Positions 37,701-46,741 of a DNA stretch of 64,000 nt are shown here, in pieces. Each line of letters starts with the position of its first letter. The first letter of the stretch is position 1. A model generated the notes under the pieces. The model saw only the letters and a list, made by a program, of their open reading frames with translations. It did no database searches and was not told where the DNA came from. The stretch comes from Flavobacterium sp. HBTb2-11-1 (GTDB taxonomy: Bacteria; Bacteroidota; Bacteroidia; Flavobacteriales; Flavobacteriaceae): positions 1 through 64,000 of the forward strand of contig NZ_WUMO01000003.1 of the NCBI RefSeq assembly GCF_009826975.1, written 5' to 3'. Made by a program: the position numbers and the translations under genes.

Positions 37701-37789
37701 AGGGAGATAGGGTAAAAGGATCAGGTTTTGGAGGATGGAATTATCCAGTACAGCCAACAATCTTGATGGGACTTAATGTTGCATTTTAA
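34757..37789 (+). CDS. SusC/RagA-type TonB-dependent outer-membrane transporter
   Basis: The 1010-residue protein has a signal peptide (1-~20, ending VSFG before QIK). A carboxypeptidase-regulatory-like domain (~22-95) and a TonB box (DEIVVVGYA at about 100) follow. The plug domain contains ESLQGKVSGVQVTGQGG and the LYVVDGIPM loop, and a ~700-residue beta-barrel makes up the rest. SusC proteins import oligosaccharides across the outer membrane with energy from TonB-ExbBD. SusD follows 11 bases downstream and would be the lid of the transporter. Length is typical. Confidence 0.95.
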   Translation: MKFKYIGFFIALLCTAVSFGQIKIKGTVKDKANVPIPGVNVIVKGTSTSAATDFDGNYAISVPNKNAQIEFSFVGFTSQIVSVGDKTEISVVMQESSQALDEIVVVGYAAVKKSDVTSSISSVKGKELQTMTVGNVAESLQGKVSGVQVTGQGGPGAQPRVLIRGISTLNLNTDPLYVVDGIPMGTSINFLSNNEIESMEVLKDASASAIYGSRASNGVILITTKKGKEGKTRFTFDLSSGMQIMNNPYDMADAETYARIMNTANNNSGYADYLPNPSQYRGKTTDWWKEGIRKGTPVTNASLGISGGSDKHTYGISLNYYNSESIYGIGGWERITMRIANDFKFSKKLSAGITLNPRYETWGAPGNWADFDKIDPITPIYKPADQLNGTENEYSIYARSPSYVWNPVAAVKRYDDYTDQYNLNTNGYLQYEPIKGLVIRTQASVEVGDKVRNKFVPDFVIDAAHEKQEINTVEKWNTTNVDWTWQNTITYSRKFAEKHHASLMVGNTMEEYNGNDLWGYGEGVPNNSDSMRELNAATKNKDSKGNSWSSSLMSYISRFSYNYDGKYYFTGTFRRDGSSKFMTNNKWANFPSASVSWRILNEGFMESAKDVVSDLRLRAGWGKVGNQGLPDAVYQSNIGQGYYVIGGGVVDTSFPSSMANKDIKWETVEDMSFGLDFGFWKNKLSGSLEYYKKKTNDMLFLKQFPTYSGFPDYSRMWTNVGSMQSSGIDLLVSYKDKKGDFSYGVDVTFTTVNVDMVSLSSDGERLYGSGNRTLTVKGDVPGYFYGYVADGLFQNQTELNSHTDEHGTKLQPYAQVGDVRFKDLNGDGKIDEKDRTKIGSPWADYNIGLNLNFAYKGFDLVANFYSSIGNEIVNQNISDLYNGASLTNKVSGLEQMAWHGEGTSNYIPRLSKDDNNENFTKFSSLYVEDGSYVRMKNLQVGYSFYNKFGLDKLRVSLSGQNLWTWTKYTGVDPEVAGGDPNQGDRVKGSGFGGWNYPVQPTILMGLNVAF

Positions 37790-37800
37790 TCAAAACGATC

Positions 37801-39402
37801 ATGAAAAAAATAATAGTATCAATAATAGCTTTTTCTCTATTAGCAGTTTCTTGCAGCGATTTTATTGAAAAAGAACAAAGAGGAACACAGACTTTAGAAA
37901 ATTATTTTCAAACCGCGCAAGAATGCGAAAATTATGCTAATGAGTTAACACAGCGATTGCTGCTGGCCAAAGATTGGTGGACACTAACAGCTCCAAGAGT
38001 GACCAACGAAATGTCTACAGATGACGCTTGGATGGGAAATACAGGACAAGACAGCGGAGCCCATAGACCATGTTCGCAATACATTATTACTCCAGATAAT
38101 ATGGGAGATATGAATAGTATTTATACAGCCCATTATTATACCATTCAATCTGCAAACATTGGTTTAGAAAGAATGGCTAAATCGCCAATTACAGATGCCC
38201 AGAAAAACCAATATATGGGAGAATCTTTATTTGTGCGTGCATATTGCTACTACGAATTGGTAAATCTCTTTGGAGGTGTTCCTTTATATACAAAATCATT
38301 AGGAACAGGAGATTTAACTTTACAGAGAAGTTCTGCTTCAGAAGTATATGCGCAAATTGAAACCGATCTTAAAGATGCGGCGGCTAAATTAGAAGGCGCT
38401 CCTGTAAATAGAGACGGCAGAATAAACAAATGGGCGGCTTATGCTTTATTGGCACGTGTTTCTTTATTTCAAGAAAAATGGGCTGAGGCAAAAACCTATT
38501 CAAACAAAGTTATTACAGAAGGACCTTTTCAGTTAGAGGCAGATTTCTTAAATATTTGGAATGTAAACAATCATAACGGAGTAGAATCTATTTTAGAAGC
38601 GCAGTCTTCTTCTATTCAAAACAGAGATTTAGGCGCGGCATTGCCAACTTTATCTGGAGCAAGAGGAGAAGACAAGAAGAATTTTCCAAGTAATGATGCT
38701 GCTGATGTTTTAGACGGATGGGGATGGTGTATGCCAACAAGTGACTTAGAAAATGCTTATCTTTCTGAAAATGATGTGATTCGTCGTAGAAGTACTATCA
38801 CAAAATGGGGAGAAGCAGCTTATGGAGATGAAGTTTTAAACCCAACACATAAGTTTAGCTTAAACGATAATAAATCAGGACGTATTTGCCGTAAATATTA
38901 TATTCCGATTGCAACTCGTCGTTCTTTAGATAAAAAAGACGGACACTTACCGCTAAACATTCCATTAATTCGTTTGGCGGAAATGTATTTGACAAGAGCA
39001 GAAGCAAATTATCATTTAGGTGGTGATGCTTTAGCAGATATCAACATCATTAGAGCACGTGTGAAATTGGATCCAAAAACAGGAATTTCGGGACCAACTT
39101 TATTGAGACAAATCTACAAAGAACGCCGTTTAGAATTGGCTTTTGAAGGATTGCGTTTATTTGATATCCGCCGCGAAAAAGACCCAACAACAGGAAGACC
39201 GGTTATAGAATCTTTAATGGGACCAAACGGAACTTTTGTGAAATATAATTTAAGTTCTACAGATCCATATGAAACAACTAACTTGAGAGAACCGCAAGAC
39301 AAAGGAATCAATTTTGATCCTTCTAAACACTTATTGTGGCCAATTCCGCAAGTAGAAATCGATTTAAGTGGTAATGTCATTAAACAAAATCCTGGGTACT
39401 AA
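37801..39402 (+). CDS. SusD/RagB-type surface glycan-binding lipoprotein
   Basis: The 533-residue protein has a lipoprotein signal (LLAVSC, Cys about residue 18). SusD family features are SLFVRAYCYYELVNLFGGVPLY in the TPR core, RLAEMYLTRAEANYHLGG, and a C-terminal LAFEGLRLFDIRR plus LWPIPQVEID. It acts as the hinged lid on its SusC partner and helps capture glycan. The gene ends 2 bases before the GH30 start codon, so translation of the following enzyme is likely coupled. Confidence 0.95.
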   Translation: MKKIIVSIIAFSLLAVSCSDFIEKEQRGTQTLENYFQTAQECENYANELTQRLLLAKDWWTLTAPRVTNEMSTDDAWMGNTGQDSGAHRPCSQYIITPDNMGDMNSIYTAHYYTIQSANIGLERMAKSPITDAQKNQYMGESLFVRAYCYYELVNLFGGVPLYTKSLGTGDLTLQRSSASEVYAQIETDLKDAAAKLEGAPVNRDGRINKWAAYALLARVSLFQEKWAEAKTYSNKVITEGPFQLEADFLNIWNVNNHNGVESILEAQSSSIQNRDLGAALPTLSGARGEDKKNFPSNDAADVLDGWGWCMPTSDLENAYLSENDVIRRRSTITKWGEAAYGDEVLNPTHKFSLNDNKSGRICRKYYIPIATRRSLDKKDGHLPLNIPLIRLAEMYLTRAEANYHLGGDALADINIIRARVKLDPKTGISGPTLLRQIYKERRLELAFEGLRLFDIRREKDPTTGRPVIESLMGPNGTFVKYNLSSTDPYETTNLREPQDKGINFDPSKHLLWPIPQVEIDLSGNVIKQNPGY

Positions 39403-39403
39403 A

Positions 39404-41041
39404 ATGAAGTTTAATAATCAAAATAAAGTGAGTCTGCTGTGTGCAGGCTTACTTTTCGCAAGTTCTCTTTTTGTAAGCTGTGATGCTGAAAAATCTGAAA
39501 ATTCAGGTTCAGAAAATGCTTTGGCGGAATTGAATGTGAGTTTAGACATGAATCTTCAAACCATGGAAAGTTTTGGAGCTTCGGATGCTTGGCAATGTAA
39601 TTTTATTGGAAAAAATTGGCCTACTGACAAAAGAAATAAAATAGCCGATTTATTATTCAGCCAAGGTATGGATGCTGACGGAAATCCAAAAGGAATTGGA
39701 TTGTCTTTGTGGCGTTTCAATCTTGGGACAGGAAGCGCAGAACAAGGTGACGCAAGTGATATTACAGACGAATGGAGAAGAACGGAATGCTTTACTGCTG
39801 ATGGAGTTTCGTACAATATGTCAAAACAATCAGGTCAGGTTTGGTTTATGAAAGCCGCGAAAGAACGTGGTGTAGACAAACTTTTAGCTTTTGCCAACAG
39901 CGCACCTGTTTATTTGACTCAAAATGGAAAAGCTCATGCGACAATCAAAGAATTTTACAATTTAAAAGAAGGTAAAATGCTAGATTTGGCCGATTTCTGG
40001 GCAACATCCTTAGAAAAGTTAAAAACAGAACATGGTTTGACTATTGATTATGTGAGTCCGTTTAACGAACCGCAATATGAATGGGATGGTTCTGGACAAG
40101 AAGGTTCTCCAGCAACCAATGCTAATATTTATAGTTTTGTAAATGTCCTTTCGCCAAAATTACAATCAAAAGGCTTAGATGCAAAAATTGTAGTGGGAGA
40201 AGCTGGGTCTTATGAATCTTTATACAAAACTGTTTCAGGAAAAGAAAGCAGATCCAATCAGATCGATTATTTTTTTGCCGCTAATTCTTCTAAAAATATT
40301 GGCGGTTTAAGCAATGTAAAAAAGACAATTTCTGGACATAGCTATTGGCAGGCTTGGCCGTTGCAAGAAATGATTTCTTCCAGACAGTCAGCAGCTGCGA
40401 GAATCCAATCAGTTGGAGGGGTTAGTCTTTGGTCATCTGAATATTGTGTGTTAGAAAGTCCTGGAACTGCTGAACTTCCGGGCGGATCAGGCGCAGGAAG
40501 AGATTTAGGAATGTCATTGGCGCTTTGGACAGCACGCATCATCAGCACAGACATTGCTGTTGGAGGTGTCACATCTTGGCAGTGGTGGACCGCGGTAAGT
40601 CGTGGTGATTATAAAGATGGATTAATTCACGTAGATGATGGAGCAAGCAACGGAGCTGGAAATGCCGATTACTGTAAAAATGACGGATACATCAGAGATT
40701 CTAAAACACTTTGGGCTTTAGGAAACTTTTCGTTCTTCGTTAAACCAGGAATGGTAAGAGTTCAAATTCCTAGTGTTGACAATTCAACTGCTTTGAATGA
40801 TGTTATGGTTACGGCTTATAAAGATGCGACAAATAAAAAACTGGTAATTGTTGCCGTTAACATAAGCAAATCGGCGAAAGCCTACAAATTAAATCTTTCA
40901 GGCGGAGCTGTAACAGATAATAAATTAACGCCTTATACAACTTCTGAAACATTGAGTTTGAAAAAAGGAACAGCGGTTGATGTTTCTGGTTTTGAAATTC
41001 CAGCGAGATCTATAGTAACTTACGTAGGAACGTATAAATAA
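39404..41041 (+). CDS. GH30-family glycoside hydrolase, surface lipoprotein
   Basis: Read from ATG 39404 (just after the SusD stop) it has 545 residues and a lipoprotein signal ending SLFVSC. An earlier in-frame ATG at 39368 overlaps SusD and would spoil the signal. The catalytic barrel shows the acid/base Glu222 in SPFNEPQYEW and the nucleophile Glu346 in WSSEYCVLE. The small C-terminal beta domain is typical of GH30. Relatives cleave beta-1,6-galactan, beta-1,6-glucan or xylan; GASDAW and EWRRTEC near the N-terminus fit the galactanase-like group best, a weak judgement. As a lipoprotein it could act at the cell surface. Confidence 0.85.
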   Translation: MKFNNQNKVSLLCAGLLFASSLFVSCDAEKSENSGSENALAELNVSLDMNLQTMESFGASDAWQCNFIGKNWPTDKRNKIADLLFSQGMDADGNPKGIGLSLWRFNLGTGSAEQGDASDITDEWRRTECFTADGVSYNMSKQSGQVWFMKAAKERGVDKLLAFANSAPVYLTQNGKAHATIKEFYNLKEGKMLDLADFWATSLEKLKTEHGLTIDYVSPFNEPQYEWDGSGQEGSPATNANIYSFVNVLSPKLQSKGLDAKIVVGEAGSYESLYKTVSGKESRSNQIDYFFAANSSKNIGGLSNVKKTISGHSYWQAWPLQEMISSRQSAAARIQSVGGVSLWSSEYCVLESPGTAELPGGSGAGRDLGMSLALWTARIISTDIAVGGVTSWQWWTAVSRGDYKDGLIHVDDGASNGAGNADYCKNDGYIRDSKTLWALGNFSFFVKPGMVRVQIPSVDNSTALNDVMVTAYKDATNKKLVIVAVNISKSAKAYKLNLSGGAVTDNKLTPYTTSETLSLKKGTAVDVSGFEIPARSIVTYVGTYK

Positions 41042-41051
41042 AAATAAAAAA

Positions 41052-41159
41052 TTAACCGCAAAGTCGCAAAGACAAAAAACGTAATCCCGATAGCTATAGG
41101 GAGCAAATCTAAAAATAAGCTTAGCGAACCTTGCTATAACTTGGCGTCTTTGCGGTTAA
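41052..41159. repeat. CTTTGCG-type palindromic intergenic repeat
   Basis: Ends TTAACCGCAAAG (41052-41063) and CTTTGCGGTTAA (41148-41159) are exact complements. Inside are further CGCAAAGAC/GTCTTTGCG words and the small palindrome-like CCCGATAGCTATAGGG. It fills the gap between the two GH30 genes. Confidence 0.87.
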
Positions 41160-41173
41160 AAAACAAAATATAA

Positions 41174-42760
41174 ATGAGAAAAGTATATCTCTCGCTTTTA
41201 TTGGTAATTAGTTCGCTGTCTTTTGCACAGCGAACCGTTACCATCAGCACAGATAATGTAGTACAAACCATGGACGGTTTTGGAGGTTCTGATGCTTGGA
41301 GAACGCAATTTGTGGGTAAAAACTGGCCAGAACAGAAAAAAAATGCCATTGCAGATTTATTGTTTAGCAAAGAAATCGATGCACAGGGAAATCCAAAAGG
41401 AATTGGACTTTCGATTTGGAGATTCAATTTGGGTGCAGGAAGCGTAGAGCAAGGAGAAAACAGTAAAGTTTCGGACGAATGGAGAAGAAGCGAATGCTTT
41501 TTGAATGCCGATGGAACTTACGATTTTTCAAAACAGGAAGGCCAAAGATGGTTTCTGCAGGCAGCCAAAAAACGCGGAGTAGAAAAATTCCTGATTTTTA
41601 CCAATAGTCCGCCAGTGCATATGACGAACAACGGATTGTCTTTTGCTTCTCAAAAGAATAAACTGAATCTAAAAGATGGTGCGATTCCAAAATTTGCCGA
41701 TTTCTTAGTTCAAAGTATTCAAGGATTGGAGAAAAAAGAAGGGATCAAATTCGATTATGTCAGTCCGATAAACGAACCGCAATGGGAATGGATGCCAAAA
41801 AATGGAGACACTAACAGTCAAGAAGGAACACCAGCAACCAATCAGGAAATATATGATTTAACCAAATCACTTTCAGAGAAACTGAAAGTTAAAAAACTGA
41901 GCACCGAAATCGTAATTGCAGAAGCCGCGCAAATCGATTATTTATATGAAAATGTAAATGCCGAAAATCGTGACAATCAGATCGATTTTTTCTTTGGAAA
42001 AACAAAAACCAATGTGGCAAAATTTTCGAATGTAAAAAATGTAATTCTCGGACACAGTTATTTTACTACTTGGCCTATTGAAAGACAAGTTTTAAGCCGA
42101 AAATTGATTGCCGCAGAAGTTAAGCAAAAACCGGGATTAAAGTACTGGCAGTCGGAATATTGCATTTTAGAAAATCCGGGAGAAGCTGAAATTCCGGGAG
42201 GTTCTGGCGGCGGAAGAGATTTAGGAATGCAGACTGCTTTATTCGTAGCAAGATTAATCCATAATGATATTGCCGTTGCCAATGCCGCATCATGGCAATG
42301 GTGGACTTCTATTACAAGAGTAGATTACAAAGACGGCTTAATTTATCTGGATGACGGAAAAAGCAATGGAAGCACAACACCAGATTATGTGAGGAATGAT
42401 GGAGAATTTCACGATTCCAAATTGCTTTGGGCTTTAGGAAATTATTCGCTTTTTGTACGTCCGGGAATGCAGCGAGTTGATGTTCCAAACCAAAAAGAAT
42501 TAGATGCAGCAAATGATGTAATGCTTACCGCATACAAAGACATTTTAAACAAAAAACTGATTGTTGTTGCTGTAAACTGTGGCAAAGAAGCTCAGAAATA
42601 CAAATTCGATTTATCAAAAGGAACTTTAAAAAACAATGAGTTCACACCTTATGTAACTTCTGACACATCAAATTTAAAAAGAGCTGAAGTCCAAAAAAAT
42701 GGAAATTTAGAAATTCCTGCAAGGTCAGTAGTGACGTTCGTTGGAGAATTACAATATTAA
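41174..42760 (+). CDS. GH30-family glycoside hydrolase, second copy
   Basis: A 528-residue paralogue of the previous GH30 enzyme, with the same layout: acid/base Glu201 in SPINEPQWEW and nucleophile Glu328 in WQSEYCILE. It keeps FGGSDAW and the EWRRSEC segment. It has a plain signal peptide (ISSLSFA before QRT) with no lipobox Cys, so it is likely periplasmic. This suggests surface cutting by the lipidated copy and processing of imported fragments by this one. Specificity is probably the same or related to the first copy, but this is inferred. Confidence 0.85.
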   Translation: MRKVYLSLLLVISSLSFAQRTVTISTDNVVQTMDGFGGSDAWRTQFVGKNWPEQKKNAIADLLFSKEIDAQGNPKGIGLSIWRFNLGAGSVEQGENSKVSDEWRRSECFLNADGTYDFSKQEGQRWFLQAAKKRGVEKFLIFTNSPPVHMTNNGLSFASQKNKLNLKDGAIPKFADFLVQSIQGLEKKEGIKFDYVSPINEPQWEWMPKNGDTNSQEGTPATNQEIYDLTKSLSEKLKVKKLSTEIVIAEAAQIDYLYENVNAENRDNQIDFFFGKTKTNVAKFSNVKNVILGHSYFTTWPIERQVLSRKLIAAEVKQKPGLKYWQSEYCILENPGEAEIPGGSGGGRDLGMQTALFVARLIHNDIAVANAASWQWWTSITRVDYKDGLIYLDDGKSNGSTTPDYVRNDGEFHDSKLLWALGNYSLFVRPGMQRVDVPNQKELDAANDVMLTAYKDILNKKLIVVAVNCGKEAQKYKFDLSKGTLKNNEFTPYVTSDTSNLKRAEVQKNGNLEIPARSVVTFVGELQY

Positions 42761-42766
42761 AAAAAG

Positions 42767-42821
42767 GTTTCAAGTTTCAGGTTTCACGTTCAAACCTAAC
42801 TTGAAATCTGAAACCCGAAAC
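42767..42821. repeat. GTTTCA-type palindromic intergenic repeat
   Basis: The left half contains TTTCAAGTTTCAGGTTTCA and the right half contains the rough complement TTGAAATCTGAAACCCGAAA. It fills the GH30-GH2 gap. The arms are imperfect, and the word differs from those of the other repeat types. Confidence 0.65.
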
Positions 42822-42838
42822 AAAAAATAACTAAAAAC

Positions 42839-45262
42839 ATGTTTACTAAGAAAATTTTACTTCCTGTTTTACTCTTTTCTTGTCTGTCTGCGAGTAGCCA
42901 GATTTCGTTTGGAGATTCAAAAAAAATTAATGAGAATTGGAAATTCAATCTTCAGGATGTTTCCGATGCAAAAAATGCTGCTTTTGATGATACTAAATGG
43001 CAGAACGTAAATGTACCGCACGACTGGAGCGTAAAAGGACAGTTGAGTCCAACGCTGGCAAGCTGTCAAGGGTATCTGCCGGGTGGCATTGCTTGGTACA
43101 GAAAATCAATCAATATTCCGCAAAGCAAAGCGGGAGAAAAAGTGTATTTGTATTTTGAGGGAGTTTACAACAGAAGCGAAGTTTTTATCAATGGAAAATC
43201 ATTAGGAAAACGTCCAAACGGCTATATTTCATTTGCTTATGATGCTACACCTTTCGTGAAATTTGGAGGAGAAAATACGATTTCAGTACGTGTTGACCAC
43301 AGCCAAAGTGCCGATTCAAGATGGTACACCGGTTCGGGAATTTACAGAAATGTTTGGTTGGTTTGTGCAAACCCAGTTCACATTGCACAATGGGGTGTAT
43401 ATGCTTATCCAGAAGTGAAAAAAGGTGCTGGAACATTGAACGTTGAGGTTGATGTAGAAAATGGTTCTGCTTCTAAATCTACATTGACTGTTGTAAACGA
43501 ACTGTTTTCAAAAGATGGAAAATCGGTTGGAAAAACAGTTTCTAAAGTTGAAGTGGCAGCAAATCAAAACGGAAAAATTTCAGCCAAAATCAACGTTAAG
43601 AATCCACAATTATGGGATTTAGACAATCCAAATTTATATCAGCTAAAAACAACCGTTTTACAAGACGGTAAAGAAATAGACAAAACGGTAACTCAAACAG
43701 GTTTTAGAAGTTTTACATTCGATCCAAATAATGGTTTTGCCCTTAACGGAAAATGGATGAAAATGAAAGGCGTTTGCTTGCATCACGATGCGGGAGTTTT
43801 AGGATCTGCAGTTCCAAGAGAAGTTTGGGTAACTAGATTAAAAACCCTGAAAGAAATTGGAGTAAACGCAATCCGTACTAGCCATAACCCGCAGGCGCCA
43901 GATTTCTATGAACTTTGCGATGAATTGGGATTATTGGTTTTAAACGAAGCTTACGACGAATGGGAGTTTCCAAAACGCAAATGGCTAGAAGGATGGAATT
44001 ATGGAACACCTGGATTTGAAGGCTCGTTTGATATTTTTGCTGATTGGGCAGAAAAAGATTTAGAAGATTTCGTACGCCGCGACAGAAATCATCTTTCCGT
44101 TTTTGGATGGAGCATTGGCAATGAAGTGGATTATCCAAACGATCCGTATTCTCACCCAGTTTTAGATCAGGGAAAAAACGGATTCGGACAGGCTGCTTAT
44201 GGAGGCTATAAAAAAGACGCTCCAGATGCCATGCGACTTGGAGCAATTGCAAAACGTTTGGTGGCTGCGGTAAAGAAATACGACAAATCTCGCCCAACAA
44301 CAGCAGGTTTAGCTGGAGTTGCCATGTCTAACGAAACAGAATATCCAGGCGCTTTAGACATTACAGGCTATAATTATACAGAAAGCAAATATCAGTCAGA
44401 TCACGAAAAATATCCAAAGCGAGTGATTTTTGGAAGTGAAAATGTACATGATATGGAACCTTGGCTCGCAGTAAAAAACAACAAACATATTTTCGGCCAG
44501 TTCCTTTGGACAGGAATCGATTATTTGGGAGAATCAGGAAGATGGCCTTCACGAGGATTTTACTCAGGTTTAGTTGATTTTGCTGGAATTATCAAACCAA
44601 GAGGCTATTTCCGCCAGTCATTATGGTCAGATAAGCCGATGGCGTATTTGGGAACCTATCCATTAGTAAATGAAAAAGATGTTTCTAAAGACGCATGTGC
44701 AATCTGGAATTACGAAAACGGTCAAAAAATCCGTGTGGTTTGTTATACCAATGCAGCAAAAGCACGTCTAGAATTGAACGGGAAAGTAGTGGGAGAAACG
44801 AAACCCTACGATGAAAAAACGGGAATAATCTATTGGGATATTCCGTTTGCTTCAGGAAAATTAGAAGCAGTTGGGTTAGATAAAAGCGATAAGGAGGTAA
44901 GCCGTTATGCCATTACTTCTACTCAACAGCCATTTGAGTTAACTATTGCCGATAAAGATATCACCATTAGTAAAGATAAAGGCGTTGCTAAAATTATGGT
45001 TCAGGTAAAAGACCAAAACGGACTTCCAGTAATGCTTTCAGACAACGAAGTGACTTGCACCATCAATGGAGCAGCGACTTTATTAGGTTTGGAAGCAGGA
45101 AACAACAGCGATATGACCGATTACACAGATAATGTACAGCGTGTTTTCCACGGACATATAGCAGCATATATTCAGGCAAATGGAGATTCGACAGCGCCAA
45201 TAAAAGTAAAATTTACAAGCCAGTGGCTAAAACCTGTTGAGGTTACTGTAAATGTGAAATAA
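42839..45262 (+). CDS. GH2-family beta-galactosidase-like enzyme
   Basis: The 807-residue protein has a signal peptide (ending SASS before QIS). The layout is an N-terminal jelly-roll sugar-binding domain (~20-190, HDWSVKGQ and YNRSEVFINGKSLGKRP), an Ig-like domain (~190-300), the TIM barrel (~300-600), and C-terminal Ig-like and DUF4982-like domains. The acid/base is Glu429 in GWSIGNEVD and the nucleophile is Glu534 in FGSENVHD. The loop before the C-terminal part lacks the NxK uronate motif seen in the two GH2 genes at the far end of the window, which argues for galactose rather than a uronic acid. It lies in the PUL with GH30, GH27 and GH43 enzymes. Confidence 0.85.
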   Translation: MFTKKILLPVLLFSCLSASSQISFGDSKKINENWKFNLQDVSDAKNAAFDDTKWQNVNVPHDWSVKGQLSPTLASCQGYLPGGIAWYRKSINIPQSKAGEKVYLYFEGVYNRSEVFINGKSLGKRPNGYISFAYDATPFVKFGGENTISVRVDHSQSADSRWYTGSGIYRNVWLVCANPVHIAQWGVYAYPEVKKGAGTLNVEVDVENGSASKSTLTVVNELFSKDGKSVGKTVSKVEVAANQNGKISAKINVKNPQLWDLDNPNLYQLKTTVLQDGKEIDKTVTQTGFRSFTFDPNNGFALNGKWMKMKGVCLHHDAGVLGSAVPREVWVTRLKTLKEIGVNAIRTSHNPQAPDFYELCDELGLLVLNEAYDEWEFPKRKWLEGWNYGTPGFEGSFDIFADWAEKDLEDFVRRDRNHLSVFGWSIGNEVDYPNDPYSHPVLDQGKNGFGQAAYGGYKKDAPDAMRLGAIAKRLVAAVKKYDKSRPTTAGLAGVAMSNETEYPGALDITGYNYTESKYQSDHEKYPKRVIFGSENVHDMEPWLAVKNNKHIFGQFLWTGIDYLGESGRWPSRGFYSGLVDFAGIIKPRGYFRQSLWSDKPMAYLGTYPLVNEKDVSKDACAIWNYENGQKIRVVCYTNAAKARLELNGKVVGETKPYDEKTGIIYWDIPFASGKLEAVGLDKSDKEVSRYAITSTQQPFELTIADKDITISKDKGVAKIMVQVKDQNGLPVMLSDNEVTCTINGAATLLGLEAGNNSDMTDYTDNVQRVFHGHIAAYIQANGDSTAPIKVKFTSQWLKPVEVTVNVK

Positions 45263-45274
45263 CAAAGCAAGAAA

Positions 45275-45307
45275 AGACCTGGCAGGTTTTTAAAACCTGT
45301 CAGGTCT
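45275..45307. repeat. ACCTG palindrome (repeat or terminator-like)
   Basis: AGACCTGGCAGGTTTT and AAAACCTGTCAGGTCT pair over 16 bases with one G-U. The hairpin lies 12 bases after the GH2 stop. It could act as a terminator or may be part of another dispersed repeat family. Confidence 0.72.
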
Positions 45308-45373
45308 AGTTTTTGTCTGTAACAATAAAATTTCATTACATTTAAAGTGTAAAAACCACACATAAAAACACAG

Positions 45374-46741
45374 ATGAAAATTACAAACTTACTTACAATG
45401 GCTATAGGAGCCTTTTTTCTATCAGCTACAACTAACGCTCAAAACACATTTCAAAAAGAAGAATTTAAACAATGGGCTCAGACTCCGCCCATGGGTTGGA
45501 ATAGCTGGGATTGTTACGGACCAACAGTTGAAGAACACGAAGTAAAAGCCAATGCCGACTATATGGCAAAAGAGCTCAAGAAATTTGGATGGGAATATGT
45601 CGTTGTAGACATTCGTTGGTTTGTCGAAAATGATAAAGCAGGAGGCTACAACCAAACAGATCCTCGTTATGTAATCGATCAATACGGGAGATATCTTCCA
45701 GCTGTTAATCGATTTCCTTCAGCAAAAGACGGACAAGGTTTTAAACCACTAGCCGATTATATCCATAAAAAAGGATTAAAATTCGGAATCCATATTATGC
45801 GCGGTATTCCGAAAAAAGCTGTTGAAGAAAAAATGCCAATTAAAGGAGCAAACGGAATTACAGCAGATCAGATTTATTCAACAGCATTACAATGCGAATG
45901 GCTGAGAGACAATTATACAGTTGTAGCGGATAAACCAGGAGCACAGGAATACTACAATTCTATTTTCGAATTATATGCACAATGGGGAGTAGATTTTATT
46001 AAAATTGATGATTTGTCTAGACCGTATCACGAAGGCGAAATTAATTTAATTAGAAACGCCATTGATAAATGTAGGCGTAAAATTGTTTTAAGCACATCTC
46101 CAGGAGAAACACCAATCTCAGCAGCGCCACACGTATCTACACATGCCAATATGTGGCGTATGGTAGATGATGTTTGGGATACATGGCCGCATATCACGCA
46201 TTTAATGGATGTGGCACAAAAATGGTATCCGTATATCGCCCCGGGGACATGGCCAGATTGCGATATGATTCCGTTAGGGCGTATTTCGATTAGAGGAGAA
46301 CGTGGCAACGATAGAATGACTCGTTTAACAAAAGACGAACAATATACTTTAATTACATTTTTCAATATCTTCAAATCACCATTGTTTTTTGGCGGCGATT
46401 TACCAAGCAATGATGCTTTCACCTTATCGTTATTAACGAATAAAGAAGTAGTAAAAATGCATAATGAAAGTACTGAAGTAAAACAGCTTTTCCAAAAAGA
46501 TGGAAGGATTGCAGTCACTTCAAAAAATGCAAAGGATGGGAGTGTTTATTTAGCTTTATTTAATATTTCAGATAAAGATTCGCAGAAAGTATCCGTAAAT
46601 CTTTCAGATCTCGGAATTTCAGGTACTGCGGAAGTTTTAAATATGTGGACAGGAGAAAAATCTAAAACAACTTCAAAAGAAATTGGAGCGAATTTAAGAC
46701 CTCACGCTTCAGTGTTATATCAATTAAAAAGTAAAAAATAA
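45374..46741 (+). CDS. GH27-family alpha-galactosidase-like enzyme
   Basis: The 455-residue secreted protein (signal ending TTNA before QNT) has the GH27 features TPPMGWNSWDCYG near residue 40, YVVVDIRWF, KFGIHIMRGIP and the nucleophile Asp in FIKIDDLSRP. WRMVDDVWDTW fits the acid/base region. A small antiparallel C-terminal domain follows. GH27 covers alpha-galactosidases, alpha-N-acetylgalactosaminidases and beta-L-arabinopyranosidases; the sequence does not settle which. The stop codon TAA is followed directly by the ATG of the GH43 gene, so the two are translationally coupled. Confidence 0.85.
   Translation: MKITNLLTMAIGAFFLSATTNAQNTFQKEEFKQWAQTPPMGWNSWDCYGPTVEEHEVKANADYMAKELKKFGWEYVVVDIRWFVENDKAGGYNQTDPRYVIDQYGRYLPAVNRFPSAKDGQGFKPLADYIHKKGLKFGIHIMRGIPKKAVEEKMPIKGANGITADQIYSTALQCEWLRDNYTVVADKPGAQEYYNSIFELYAQWGVDFIKIDDLSRPYHEGEINLIRNAIDKCRRKIVLSTSPGETPISAAPHVSTHANMWRMVDDVWDTWPHITHLMDVAQKWYPYIAPGTWPDCDMIPLGRISIRGERGNDRMTRLTKDEQYTLITFFNIFKSPLFFGGDLPSNDAFTLSLLTNKEVVKMHNESTEVKQLFQKDGRIAVTSKNAKDGSVYLALFNISDKDSQKVSVNLSDLGISGTAEVLNMWTGEKSKTTSKEIGANLRPHASVLYQLKSKK

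Noticed and set aside
39368-39403. Upstream start for the first GH30 gene
   Set aside because: It overlaps the SusD end and spoils the lipoprotein signal.
43878-44300. 140-residue antisense frame in the GH2 gene
   Set aside because: It shadows the conserved GH2 barrel and has no protein-like features.
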